Source: Arthrobacter alpinus (lineage in GTDB: Bacteria; Actinomycetota; Actinomycetes; Actinomycetales; Micrococcaceae). From it: a stretch of DNA of 64,000 nucleotides. The position numbers and the translations under genes are program-made. Shown piece by piece: positions 7,039 to 15,321 of this stretch. The notes beneath the pieces were generated by a model. That model was not told the origin of the DNA, made no database searches, and worked only from the letters and a program-made list of their open reading frames with translations. The DNA lies in the NCBI RefSeq assembly GCF_001294625.1, contig NZ_CP012677.1, forward strand, positions 1,612,001 to 1,676,000. Reading direction: 5' to 3'. Every line of letters begins with the position of its first letter. The stretch's first letter is position 1.

Positions 7039-10005
7039 ATGGCCCTTCGTTCCTTGCTCACGACTGCCGAACGCGGCCAAGTCCTTGAAATCCCCGCCGG
7101 CACCGAGGAGCTGGCTGCCCACTACACACTGGGCGAAGCGGACATGTCGTTGGTTCGCCAACGCCGCGCAGATGCCAACCGGTTGGGCTTCGCCATCCAG
7201 CTGTGTCTGCTTCGGCACCCGGGTATCGCGCTGGCCGACGACACCGAAGTGCCCCCTGAAATGATCGACTGGGTCGCGGCCCGCCTGGCCATCACGGCCG
7301 AGGCCTGGGATGAATATGGGACGCGTGGGGAAACACGGCAGGAACATGGACGGGAGATTCGTGCGTATCTGGGTATGTCCGCGTTCGGAATCGCGGATTT
7401 TCGCCAGCTCGTGGAACACATGGGCGAGGTGGCCGCACAAACTGACAAGGGCCTTGTCTTGGTCGAAGGCGCGCGGGACTTCCTGCGCTCAAGGAAGGTT
7501 GCCGCGCCCGGGGTGGAGATCATTGAAAGGGCCTGCGCGCAGGCCCTGACCCGGGCGAACCGGCAAATCTACGCCGTCTTAGGTGCGCAACTCTCCTTGG
7601 ATCACCGAGGTCGTCTGGATGGTTTGTTGCTTCGCCGCACCGATAGTTCCTTGACCGAAATCGGCTGGCTGCGGCAGGCACCACTGCGACCCAATGCACG
7701 GGCGATGAATGAGCATATCGACCGGCTCACGGCCTGGCCTGCGCTTTGCTTGCCCTGGGACGCCGGCAAACTGGTGCATCGCAACAGGTTGCTGAAGTTG
7801 GCCCGCGAGGGCGCATCGATGACCGCGGCAGATCTGGCCAAGTTCGAACCTGGACGCCGGTACGCGACCCTGTTCGCCATGTCCGTGGAAAGCATGGCAA
7901 CGATCACCGACGAAATCATCGATCTGCACGACCGAATTATCGGCCGGATCATTCGCACCGCCCGGAACAAACAAAACCAGAACACCCTAGCCTCCCGTGC
8001 CACCGTCGCAGCCATGATGCGCCTGCACTCCAAGCTCGGCGATACCCTGATCGCAACGAAGGAAAACGGGGAGGACCCCTTCGTCGCGATCGACACAGCC
8101 ATCGGCTGGGAATCCTTGGCCGAAAGCATCGCCCAAGCCAAGGAACTGACCAGACCCGCACTCGAAGACCACCTCGCCCTCGTCAGCGCCCACTTCACCA
8201 CGCTGCGCCGCTACACACCGTCATTCCTTGCCGTCCTTGACCTCCAAGCAGCCCCCGCTGCGCAAGACCTATTGGCCGCGATCAAGGTCATCCGAACCGT
8301 GAATACTACCGGTGCCCGAAAGATCCCCGACGATGCACCCACGTCGTTCATTCGGGCCAGGTGGAAGCCTCTGGTGTTCACCGAGAACGGCACAGACCGT
8401 GGATTCTACGAGTTCTGCGCCCTGGCGGAACTCAAGAATGCGCTGCGGTCCGGAGACATGTGGGTCACCGGATCCCGGCAATTCCGCGACTTCAAGGACT
8501 ACCTGCTGGCCGGCTCCGACTACACGGCCATGAAGGACGCCGGGGAACTGCCCCTGGTCACAGCCAACGGCAGTGAAGAATATCTCCAGAACCGGCTTGC
8601 GCTGCTCAGCGAACGTCTGCAACAAGTCAACACTCTGGCCGCCCGTAATGAACTGCCCGGAGTGCTGATCACCAAAAATGGCGTGAAGATCACCCCGCTC
8701 GAGACGATCGTGCCACAACACGCGCAGCCCTTGATCGATCAGGCCAGTGCCATGTTCCCGCGGATCCGAATCACCGACCTGCTGATGGAGGTCGATGGCT
8801 GGACCGGGTTCACACGCCACTTCACCAACCTCAAGTCCGGCCAGCTCTCCAAGGACAAGCAGCTCCTGCTCACCGCAATCCTTGCCGACGGAATCAACCT
8901 GGGCCTGACCAAGATGTCCGAGTCATGCACCGGCATCACCTACGCCCAATTGGACCGTCAGCAAGCTTCCCATATCCGAGATGAAACCTACAGCGCCGCC
9001 TTGGCCGAGCTGGTCAATACCCAGCACGCACACTCCTTCGTAGCGCACTGGGGCGATGGCACCACCTCGTCCTCGGACGGGCAGCGCTTCCGCGCCGGCA
9101 GCCATGCCGAATCCACCGGGCATGTGAACCCGAAATACGGGGCCGAGCCCGGACGGATGATCTACACGCATGTCTCAGACAAATATTCGCCCTTCCACAG
9201 CAAACTCATCAACGTCGGTGACCGGGACGCGACCTATGTCCTGGACGGGCTGCTCTATCACGAGGCCGATCTTGCCATCCAGGAGCATTACACCGACACC
9301 GCAGGTTTCACCGACCATCTCTTCGCCCTCATGCACCTGCTTGGATACCGGTTCGCACCCAGGATCCGCAACATCGACGACACCCGCCTCTACACCCCCA
9401 CCAACGATCCAGAGCTTGCTATCTTGGCGCCGCTGATCGGCGGCACCATCAACACCAAGACCATCACCGCGCACTGGGACGAGATCCTCCGCCTGGCGAC
9501 ATCCATCAAGACCGGCACAGTGACCGCCTCCTTAATGATGCGCAAACTTGGCGCCTACCCCCGCCAAAACGGCCTCGCCACCGCACTGCGGGAACTGGGC
9601 AAACTGGAACGAACTCTCTTCCTGCTGGACTGGCTCCAAGATCCTAACCTTCGCCGCAAGGTCACAGCCGGGCTGAACAAGGGCGAGGCCAGGAACACCC
9701 TGGCACGGGCCGTATTCTTCAACCGTCTTGGAGAGATCCGCGACCGGTCCTTCGAGCAGCAGCGCTACCGGGCCTCGGGACTGAATCTTCTCACCGCGGC
9801 CATCGTTCTCTGGAACACGGTCTACCTCGACCGCACGATCACCACCTTGAATCAGGAAGGCAACACCACCGACCCTGACCTGCTGCGGTTCCTCTCACCC
9901 CCGGGCTGGGAACACATCAACCTCACCGGCGACTACACCTGGCCACGCACCAACCAGATCAAACCCGGCAAATACAGGCCACTACGGCGCTCAACAAAAC
10001 CTTAG
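7039..10005 (+). CDS. tnpA: Tn3-family transposase
   Basis: A 988-residue transposase for replicative transposition of the surrounding element, full length for the family. It shows the N-terminal DUF4158-like region and, in the C-terminal half, the conserved family motifs VDGWTGFTRHF (around residue 586), ADGINLGLTKM and SSDGQRF (around 680), then the WEHINLTGDYTW end. The stop codon lies inside the right terminal repeat, as usual in Tn3 elements. A ribosome binding site AAGGA precedes ATG 7039. The frame is unbroken, so activity is possible. Confidence 0.95.
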   Translation: MALRSLLTTAERGQVLEIPAGTEELAAHYTLGEADMSLVRQRRADANRLGFAIQLCLLRHPGIALADDTEVPPEMIDWVAARLAITAEAWDEYGTRGETRQEHGREIRAYLGMSAFGIADFRQLVEHMGEVAAQTDKGLVLVEGARDFLRSRKVAAPGVEIIERACAQALTRANRQIYAVLGAQLSLDHRGRLDGLLLRRTDSSLTEIGWLRQAPLRPNARAMNEHIDRLTAWPALCLPWDAGKLVHRNRLLKLAREGASMTAADLAKFEPGRRYATLFAMSVESMATITDEIIDLHDRIIGRIIRTARNKQNQNTLASRATVAAMMRLHSKLGDTLIATKENGEDPFVAIDTAIGWESLAESIAQAKELTRPALEDHLALVSAHFTTLRRYTPSFLAVLDLQAAPAAQDLLAAIKVIRTVNTTGARKIPDDAPTSFIRARWKPLVFTENGTDRGFYEFCALAELKNALRSGDMWVTGSRQFRDFKDYLLAGSDYTAMKDAGELPLVTANGSEEYLQNRLALLSERLQQVNTLAARNELPGVLITKNGVKITPLETIVPQHAQPLIDQASAMFPRIRITDLLMEVDGWTGFTRHFTNLKSGQLSKDKQLLLTAILADGINLGLTKMSESCTGITYAQLDRQQASHIRDETYSAALAELVNTQHAHSFVAHWGDGTTSSSDGQRFRAGSHAESTGHVNPKYGAEPGRMIYTHVSDKYSPFHSKLINVGDRDATYVLDGLLYHEADLAIQEHYTDTAGFTDHLFALMHLLGYRFAPRIRNIDDTRLYTPTNDPELAILAPLIGGTINTKTITAHWDEILRLATSIKTGTVTASLMMRKLGAYPRQNGLATALRELGKLERTLFLLDWLQDPNLRRKVTAGLNKGEARNTLARAVFFNRLGEIRDRSFEQQRYRASGLNLLTAAIVLWNTVYLDRTITTLNQEGNTTDPDLLRFLSPPGWEHINLTGDYTWPRTNQIKPGKYRPLRRSTKP

Positions 10006-10038
10006 CGTCGGATATTTCACTTTTTCACAAGCCACCCC
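10001..10038 (-). repeat. Right terminal inverted repeat of Tn3-family transposon
   Basis: A 38-bp repeat which, read from outside on the minus strand, starts GGGGTGGCTTGTGAAAAAG and ends CGACGCTAAG. This is the classical GGGG...TAAG layout of Tn3-family ends. It overlaps the last codons of tnpA and is nearly identical (36 of 38) to the stray copy at 1582-1619. Confidence 0.9.
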
Positions 10039-10070
10039 ATGTACTCAAGCTCCCGCCTTGCCGCTGAACG

Positions 10071-10508
10071 CTACCGCATCTGTGCCCAGGACGCTGGCGG
10101 TACGGCCCGGGGCCCGGGGCCCGCTGATACTGGCAGTAGAGGGCAGTACAGGTTCGTGTGCACAATGACCTGGTCAGGCACCGGAGCACCCATCCCGCTC
10201 AGATCCGACGTCGAATGTGCATCGCTGACAAGTGTCACGTCATACCCGCGGGTGAATGCGCCATGAATGGTCGACCGGATGCAAGCATCCGTTTGGGCCC
10301 CGGCCACCACCACATACCCAACACAGGCCAAGGCCAGAACCCCCGCTAACGTGGTGTCCATAAAGGAGTCCCCGCGGCTCTGGCCTTGTCCAGAAGTGTA
10401 TTGATCTTGACCATGACATCATCGCGGCGGTAAGCGTTGGCGACGACATCCTGCTGGACGTCAATCACCAGCAGGGCAGTGTTGGGCCGTCCTTTCAAGC
10501 GTGGTCAT
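10071..10508 (-). pseudogene. Isochorismatase-family cysteine hydrolase, broken
   Basis: Reading leftwards from ATG at 10508, the N-terminus needs a one-base shift within GAAAGG to enter the frame LLVIDVQQDVV, which is typical of isochorismatase-like hydrolases and carries the catalytic Asp. That frame stops after TPLWTP near 10370. The C-terminal part continues in another frame: VVVAGAQTDACIRSTIHGAF with the nucleophilic Cys, then DVTLVSDAHST. Roughly 60 central codons are missing. The gene is dead by frameshift and internal deletion, and it sits directly next to the transposon's right end. Confidence 0.8.
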
Positions 10509-10787
10509 GGTGCACTCCTTAGCTGTTGGTGGGCCAAATTGATAGTGCTGCCATACGAGAGCGACGCACCGACACCGGCGCGGTGACCACGGCGCTGCCT
10601 GGAAAAAACATAACTTGCCGTCTCCGCGTACCTCGCCTCGCCGGAGTGCAGTGGAGTCTGGTTGCGGAGGCTGAACCAAATCGCGCGGTTCCACCCCGGT
10701 CCCCCAAGGGCTCTCCGACACCGCGGCGCTCTGCTTGGCCCCGCACTGCTGGATGTAAACCAGAGCCCCCTCTGCTTGAATGGGGCC

Positions 10788-11510
10788 ATGAACTTTGGCA
10801 GAACACCCGTGAAGCATGTGGGCGTCAACCCATTCAACCGGCCGCAACTGAACGCCTGGCCCGCCACACTGCCACCTGTGCGGCAGGTTTTGCAAGACGG
10901 TCTTGCGCTGGGCAAGGCCACGGTTTTCGTGGGCGAAAACGGTGCCGGAAAATCGACGTTGGTCGAGGCGATTGCGCTTGCCTACGGCCTGAACCCCGAG
11001 GGCGGCTCCACGGGCGCCATGCATCAGAGCCGGAGCACCGAATCCGAGCTCCACAGCTACTTGCAACTCGCCCGCAACGCCGGCGCCAGCAAATATGGCT
11101 ACTTTCTGCGGGCCGAGACCATGCACGGTTTTTTCAGCTACCTGGAGGACAACCCATCAACGCGTCGCCGTGACATCGACTTCCACAAAATGTCCCATGG
11201 TGAATCGTTCATCTCGCTGATCACGGACCGGTTCAAGGGCGGCGGGCTGTGGGTGCTGGACGAGCCGGAATCCGCGCTGTCCTTCTCGGGCTGCCTGTCC
11301 CTGCTCAGTGTGTTGCAGCAGTTGCTAGAGGACGGGGACTCCCAAGTTATCCTCTCCACGCACTCCCCCGTGCTGGCCGCCCTCACTGGTGCCGACATTT
11401 ATGAAGTTGGCGACTGGGGGCTTCGGCCAAGCGCCTGGGAGGCCCTTGAGCTGGTGCACAATTGGCGTTCATTCCTAGATGTCCCTGAGCGGTTCCTGAG
11501 ACACCTTTAA
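10788..11510 (+). CDS. AAA-family ATPase (ABC-like, AAA_21 type)
   Basis: A 240-residue soluble ATPase. Walker A GENGAGKST lies at residues 49-57, Walker B LWVLDEPES near 153, and an H-loop-like STHSPVLAAL near 190; MSHGESF resembles an ABC signature. There are no membrane segments. ATG 10788 is chosen because the upstream extension looks non-coding. Such stand-alone ATPases occur in many bacteria, sometimes with nuclease partners. None is adjacent here: pseudogenes lie on one side and a hypothetical reading frame on the other. The function is unknown. Confidence 0.8.
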   Translation: MNFGRTPVKHVGVNPFNRPQLNAWPATLPPVRQVLQDGLALGKATVFVGENGAGKSTLVEAIALAYGLNPEGGSTGAMHQSRSTESELHSYLQLARNAGASKYGYFLRAETMHGFFSYLEDNPSTRRRDIDFHKMSHGESFISLITDRFKGGGLWVLDEPESALSFSGCLSLLSVLQQLLEDGDSQVILSTHSPVLAALTGADIYEVGDWGLRPSAWEALELVHNWRSFLDVPERFLRHL

Positions 11511-11785
11511 CGTTTCAGATCCTGCGTCTTTCCTTGCTCTTCCGGCGTCGACGACCGGCCGCTGAATAGTTCCCCCGGCAGGTCCCCCGGGAGTCGGATG
11601 GGCCTGCGCCCTGCCGGGATGGTTGCCAGGCCTGGGATGGAGAGCTTCAGGGCCCGGATCCCGGCGTCCTGGTTGACCTTCACCACGACCGGCTCACCTG
11701 CGCCGACCACGGACAGCCCGTGGATGGGTGTGCCGATACTGGTGGTTGATTTGATTAAATTCGCGGTAATCCCCGCTATCGTCAC
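11507..11785 (-). CDS. Hypothetical protein, possibly a gene remnant
   Basis: A 92-residue frame from a GTG, overlapping the end of the ATPase gene tail to tail by four bases. Third codon positions are strongly GC in the middle, which suggests real or formerly real coding DNA, but I recognise no domain. The frame is blocked by a stop only about 30 bases upstream of the GTG and there is no clear ribosome binding site. It may be the 3' end of a decayed gene. Confidence 0.3.
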   Translation of the reverse strand: MTIAGITANLIKSTTSIGTPIHGLSVVGAGEPVVVKVNQDAGIRALKLSIPGLATIPAGRRPIRLPGDLPGELFSGRSSTPEEQGKTQDLKR

Positions 11786-11899
11786 CGTCGGTGCATTGAC
11801 TGGATTCGACGCCTAAATTTGGGTCAGCACCGCCACGATCAAGGGAAACAAGCAGGCAGTCACAGCGACGCAGTCAGGGGCTGGGCGGATGCTCACATG

Positions 11900-12391
11900 T
11901 CACCGTTTGGGGGGGGCATCCCCGTCGTAGGCGGCCTGGAGTGCGGCGATGTCCAGTTTTTTCATGCCCAGCATCGCCTGCAACGCGCGTTGGCTGGCCG
12001 CAGGGTCGGGACTGTTGAGGACTGTGGGCAGCATCTGGGGAATCAGCTGCCACGACACCCCAAACCTGTCCTTGAGCCAACCGCATTGGCCCTCCTGACC
12101 ACCGTCGGACGTCAAGGCCTTCCACTTGGAGTCGAGCTCTTCCTGGTCCTCGAAGAACAATTCGAAGGAGATCGCCTCACTGAACGTAAACTCCGGGCCA
12201 CCGTTCAGGCCGCGGAAAGCCCTACCGTCCAGTTCAAAGGCGATCGTCAGGACGTCCCCGGGTATGCCGGGGCCGTCTCCACCCCCTCTGGAGACATCGG
12301 TAATACGAGAATTCTCAAAAAGGTGCACATAGAAATTGGCTGCCTCTTCCGCCTGCCCGTTGAACCACAGACACGTGCCAATCCCACCCAT
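11900..12391 (-). CDS. VOC-superfamily PhnB-like protein
   Basis: A 163-residue protein of the PhnB / 3-demethylubiquinone-9 3-methyltransferase-like (glyoxalase-fold) family. It starts GIGTCLWFNGQAEEAANFY and shows the paired beta-alpha-beta units, the FELFFEDQEELDSKW segment and the family signature CGWLKDRFGVSWQLIP. The methyltransferase name of this family is historical; the usual role is unknown small-molecule binding. ATG 12391 is chosen over GTG 12400 because GAGGGA stands at good spacing before it. Confidence 0.85.
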   Translation of the reverse strand: MGGIGTCLWFNGQAEEAANFYVHLFENSRITDVSRGGGDGPGIPGDVLTIAFELDGRAFRGLNGGPEFTFSEAISFELFFEDQEELDSKWKALTSDGGQEGQCGWLKDRFGVSWQLIPQMLPTVLNSPDPAASQRALQAMLGMKKLDIAALQAAYDGDAPPKR

Positions 12392-12542
12392 AACCGCCAC
12401 TCCCTCATCTCCAGCACCCGTCTGGATCGCTCTTGTTGCGAAGCCTAAACTTGCGCGCCTGCCACTTCAATCCCTACTGGCCGGTAATGTACCCCTTTGG
12501 CCGCTTGAGAATCCACAAGGGTTTACGGACTAAACTTGACTG

Positions 12543-12935
12543 GTGACTCTCACTACCTCGCGCCCCACGCCCTTGCTGATCTCCTATGCCGTCGCCGTTG
12601 ACGCCCTGCTGGTGGTGGCATTCGCCGCATCCGGGAGAAGCTCCCATGCGGAATCCTTGAGTATCGCAGGGGTGTTCAGTACTGCCTGGCCGTTCCTGGC
12701 TGCCCTGGCCATTGGCTGGCTGGTGACCCGCAATTGGCTCCAACCAGTGCGTTTGTGGCCCAACGGTGTCTGCATCTGGCTCATCACCCTCTCCGGCGGC
12801 ATGGCCTTGCGAATCCTGTCCGGCGGCACGGCTGCCTTCGCGTTCGTCGTCGTTGCGACACTGGTGTTGGCCTTGTTCCTGCTCGGCCACCGGGCCATCG
12901 CGGCAAGCGTGTTGCGACGCACCAGCAAACGCTAA
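12543..12935 (+). CDS. DUF3054 membrane protein
   Basis: A 130-residue integral membrane protein of the actinobacterial DUF3054 family, starting at GTG 12543. Four hydrophobic segments are visible: around LLISYAVAVDALLVVAFA, TAWPFLAALAIGWLV, GVCIWLITLSGGMAL and FAFVVVATLVLALFL. The C-terminus is basic. The function is unknown. It sits at the border between the accessory left arm and the conserved core. Confidence 0.85.
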   Translation: MTLTTSRPTPLLISYAVAVDALLVVAFAASGRSSHAESLSIAGVFSTAWPFLAALAIGWLVTRNWLQPVRLWPNGVCIWLITLSGGMALRILSGGTAAFAFVVVATLVLALFLLGHRAIAASVLRRTSKR

Positions 12936-13010
12936 ATTTTGTTTCAATTGGGTTACGATCGTCACTAAGTAAATCGATCGAAACCTGCCTCAATGACAAG
13001 GACCCCACCT

Positions 13011-13292
13011 GTGATCACCGCTTTTGTCCTGATCAAGACCGACGCTTCGCGGATCCCCGAATCCGCCCAAGAGATTTCTGAGATTGCCGGGATCAGCGAG
13101 GTTTACTCGGTGACCGGCGAATGGGACCTAATAGCCATTGCCCGTGTTGAAAAACATGAGGAACTCGCCGACGTGATCGCCGACAAGCTCTCCAAGGTCC
13201 AGTCAGTTGTTTCCACGACCACCCAGATTTCCTTCCGGGCCTATTCACAGCACGACTTGGATGCCGCGTTCGCACTCGGTTTCGACCACTGA
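13011..13292 (+). CDS. Stand-alone Lrp/AsnC ligand-binding (RAM) domain protein
   Basis: A small protein of 93 residues consisting only of the amino-acid-binding RAM domain of Lrp/AsnC regulators (ITAFVLIKTDASRIPESA, then YSVTGEWDLIAIARV). The DNA-binding domain is absent, so it probably binds a small molecule or modulates another regulator. GTG 13011 is preferred over ATG 12993 because family members start with ITAFVLIKT and AAGGA lies about nine bases upstream. cutC follows two bases after the stop. Confidence 0.85.
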   Translation: MITAFVLIKTDASRIPESAQEISEIAGISEVYSVTGEWDLIAIARVEKHEELADVIADKLSKVQSVVSTTTQISFRAYSQHDLDAAFALGFDH

Positions 13293-13294
13293 GC

Positions 13295-14035
13295 GTGGCG
13301 ATGCAGCTGGAGATCGCCGTCCAAGACGTTCCCGGAGCGAACCTGGCGGCCCTCTACGGGGCGGACAGGATCGAACTTTGCTGCGCCTTGCAGATGGGAG
13401 GTTTGACACCGTCCCAGGGCCTGTTGAACTCGGTTCACCAAGCCCAACCTGGCCTTCCCATTCACGTGCTCATTCGCCCCCGCCCTGGCGACTATGTCTA
13501 TGACCAGGCCACGGTTGAGCTGATGAAAGCGGAAATTGCCGCCTGCCGCGACGGCGGCGCCACCGGCGTCGTCATCGGTGCGCTGACTGCTGCCGGCGCC
13601 ATCGATGTCCCGGCCGTGAAGGCCTTGATCGCGGCCGCACAGGGCCTGCACATCACCTTCCACCGCGCCATCGACCACCTCGATGACGCCTCCGCGGTCG
13701 CCGCCGTTGGCCTGCTCGCCGAGCTGGGCGTCCACCGCATCCTGACTTCCGGGGGCGCTTCACGCGCTGGTGATGGCACCAAGCGCCTGGCTGCGATGGC
13801 CGCGGCCGGTGGCCAAAGGCTGGCCATCATGGCAGGTGGCGGCGTGGAGACCTCGGATTTCCCCACATTTCACAAACTGGGAATCGAGAACGTCCACCTG
13901 TCAGCCAAACGGGTCATCAACCATATCCAGGGGGCGCCCGTCACCTCCGCAGCCCAAGCCGAGGACACCAGCTACTACGCCACGGACGAGGACATTGTCT
14001 CCCTCGCGGCGTCGGCGGTCGGCGCATTGGGCTAG
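13295..14035 (+). CDS. cutC: CutC family copper homeostasis protein
   Basis: A TIM-barrel protein of the CutC family, linked historically to copper tolerance; the biochemical activity is unsettled. The 246-residue frame shows LEIAVQD, GADRIELC, the QMGGLTPS loop, IRPRPGDYVY and the TFHRAIDH and LTSGGASRA motifs. GTG 13295 or ATG 13301 could be the start. It is packed behind the RAM-domain gene, suggesting co-transcription, and converges with trpD with 35 bases between the genes. Confidence 0.9.
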   Translation: MAMQLEIAVQDVPGANLAALYGADRIELCCALQMGGLTPSQGLLNSVHQAQPGLPIHVLIRPRPGDYVYDQATVELMKAEIAACRDGGATGVVIGALTAAGAIDVPAVKALIAAAQGLHITFHRAIDHLDDASAVAAVGLLAELGVHRILTSGGASRAGDGTKRLAAMAAAGGQRLAIMAGGGVETSDFPTFHKLGIENVHLSAKRVINHIQGAPVTSAAQAEDTSYYATDEDIVSLAASAVGALG

Positions 14036-14070
14036 GCCACTAAGCCGTCGGCCCCGCCTCACGATGTCCT

Positions 14071-15135
14071 CTAGAGGTCCCCGGCTGAGAGCGCCATCCA
14101 GTTCTTGAGCACATTGGCAGCGGCACCGCTGTCAATGGCAGCCTCGGCACGCGCCGCCGCGAAGCGTATGCGCTCCTCCAGCGACCCGGAAGCCGTAGGG
14201 TCGTAGGCCACCAGTCCGGCCGCGGCGTTCAGGACGACGGCGTCGCGAACCGGAGAGCGTTCACCGTCAAGGATTCCTCGCACGACGTCGGCGTTGTACT
14301 GTGCATTCTCGCCGCGCAGGTCCTCGATCCTCGCACGGGCAATGCCAACGTCCAACGGGTCGAACGTGGACTCTGTGACCTGGCCGTCCCGGACCTCCCA
14401 CACCGTGGAGGGACCCGTCGTCGTGAGTTCATCAAGGCCGTCGCTGCCGCGGAACACCAAGGCCCGCACTCCTCGGGCGGCCAGCACTCCTGCCACCAGG
14501 GGTGCCAGGCGCGCGTCGGCGACACCGATGGCCGACGCGGCCACCCGGGCCGGGTTGGTCAGCGGCCCCAGCAGGTTGAAGGCGGTGGGGACACCCAGCT
14601 GACGCCTGGCAACAGCTGCGTGGCGCATGGACGGGTGGAAGTAGTTGGCGAAGCAAAATGTGATGCCCACTTCTGTGGCAGAACGTGCCACGAGGTCAAG
14701 GGGCATGTCCAGACGGACCCCCAACGCCTCAAGCACGTCGGCGGATCCCGCCGCGGAGGAGGAAGCACGGTTGCCGTGCTTGACCACCGTGGCGCCCGCT
14801 CCCGCGCAGACCAGGGCGGCCATGGTGGAAATATTCACCGTGTTCAGGCGGTCCCCGCCCGTACCGACAATGTCCAGCGCATCGGCGTCAACTGCTAGGG
14901 GCCGAGCATTGGCAAGCATGGCCTCAACCAGGCCCGCTACCTCCGCAACCGTCTCACCCTTGGCCCGAAGCGCAACAAGAAATCCTGCGATCTGCACATC
15001 GTTGGCGTTCCCAGCCATGATGGCGTTCATGGCCCATTCCGTTTGCCCGGCGGAAAGATCTTCACGAGCCATCAGCGCCGCAATAAGGTTGGGCCACGTC
15101 GGGTCGGCGGGCAGTGCCGCATCTTGAGCATTCAC
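14071..15135 (-). CDS. trpD: Anthranilate phosphoribosyltransferase
   Basis: Joins anthranilate to PRPP in tryptophan synthesis. The protein is about 354 residues, normal for the family. It shows the PRPP-binding [17 protein letters not shown] motif, [11 protein letters not shown], and the family segment [16 protein letters not shown] 15135 gives the usual N-terminus, but its GGAGG lies too close, so the start is uncertain; the frame is open to 15360. The gene stands alone, away from other trp genes, and is divergent from ctaE. Confidence 0.93.
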   Translation of the reverse strand: MNAQDAALPADPTWPNLIAALMAREDLSAGQTEWAMNAIMAGNANDVQIAGFLVALRAKGETVAEVAGLVEAMLANARPLAVDADALDIVGTGGDRLNTVNISTMAALVCAGAGATVVKHGNRASSSAAGSADVLEALGVRLDMPLDLVARSATEVGITFCFANYFHPSMRHAAVARRQLGVPTAFNLLGPLTNPARVAASAIGVADARLAPLVAGVLAARGVRALVFRGSDGLDELTTTGPSTVWEVRDGQVTESTFDPLDVGIARARIEDLRGENAQYNADVVRGILDGERSPVRDAVVLNAAAGLVAYDPTASGSLEERIRFAAARAEAAIDSGAAANVLKNWMALSAGDL

Positions 15136-15304
15136 CCTCCAAATCCTAGAGCAAACTCGGCCTTCACGAACCAATGTGACCATTGACATGCCCACCCGAC
15201 TGTGCATAGCCGGCTGGGTTAACCCTGTGAAACAACCGGGTTTTCGCAGGTTTGTAGAAAAAGATTCCCGAAACGGCATTTCGCATTGGGATTGCTGGAG
15301 TTTT

Positions 15305-15321
15305 ATAGACATAATGTCTAT
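15305..15321. promoter_or_regulatory. Perfect 17-bp palindrome touching the ctaE start
   Basis: ATAGACAT-A-ATGTCTAT has eight-base arms around one central base and ends one base before the GTG start of ctaE. It overlaps -10-like sequences (TATAGA at 15304-15309, CATAAT at 15311-15316). A regulator bound here would block the promoter or start. No Shine-Dalgarno sequence fits before the GTG, so the transcript may be nearly leaderless. The binding protein is unknown. Confidence 0.5.

Larger units (their letters stand above)
6212..10038 (+). mobile_element. Tn3-family transposon (tnpR-tnpA), apparently complete
   Basis: A 3.83-kb element bounded by 38-bp inverted repeats at 6212-6249 and 10001-10038, which agree at 30 of 38 positions. 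It contains a short res-like region, a serine resolvase and a full-length transposase, and no passenger gene. The outermost base of the left repeat is A where the right has G. The flanking five bases (ACGGA left, ATGTA right) do not form a target duplication. The left flank is RHS debris and the right flank an isochorismatase pseudogene, so one side has probably been rearranged since insertion. Confidence 0.85.

Noticed and set aside
6207..10043. Five-base target duplication around the transposon
   Set aside because: ACGGA and ATGTA do not match, nor do shifted alternatives.
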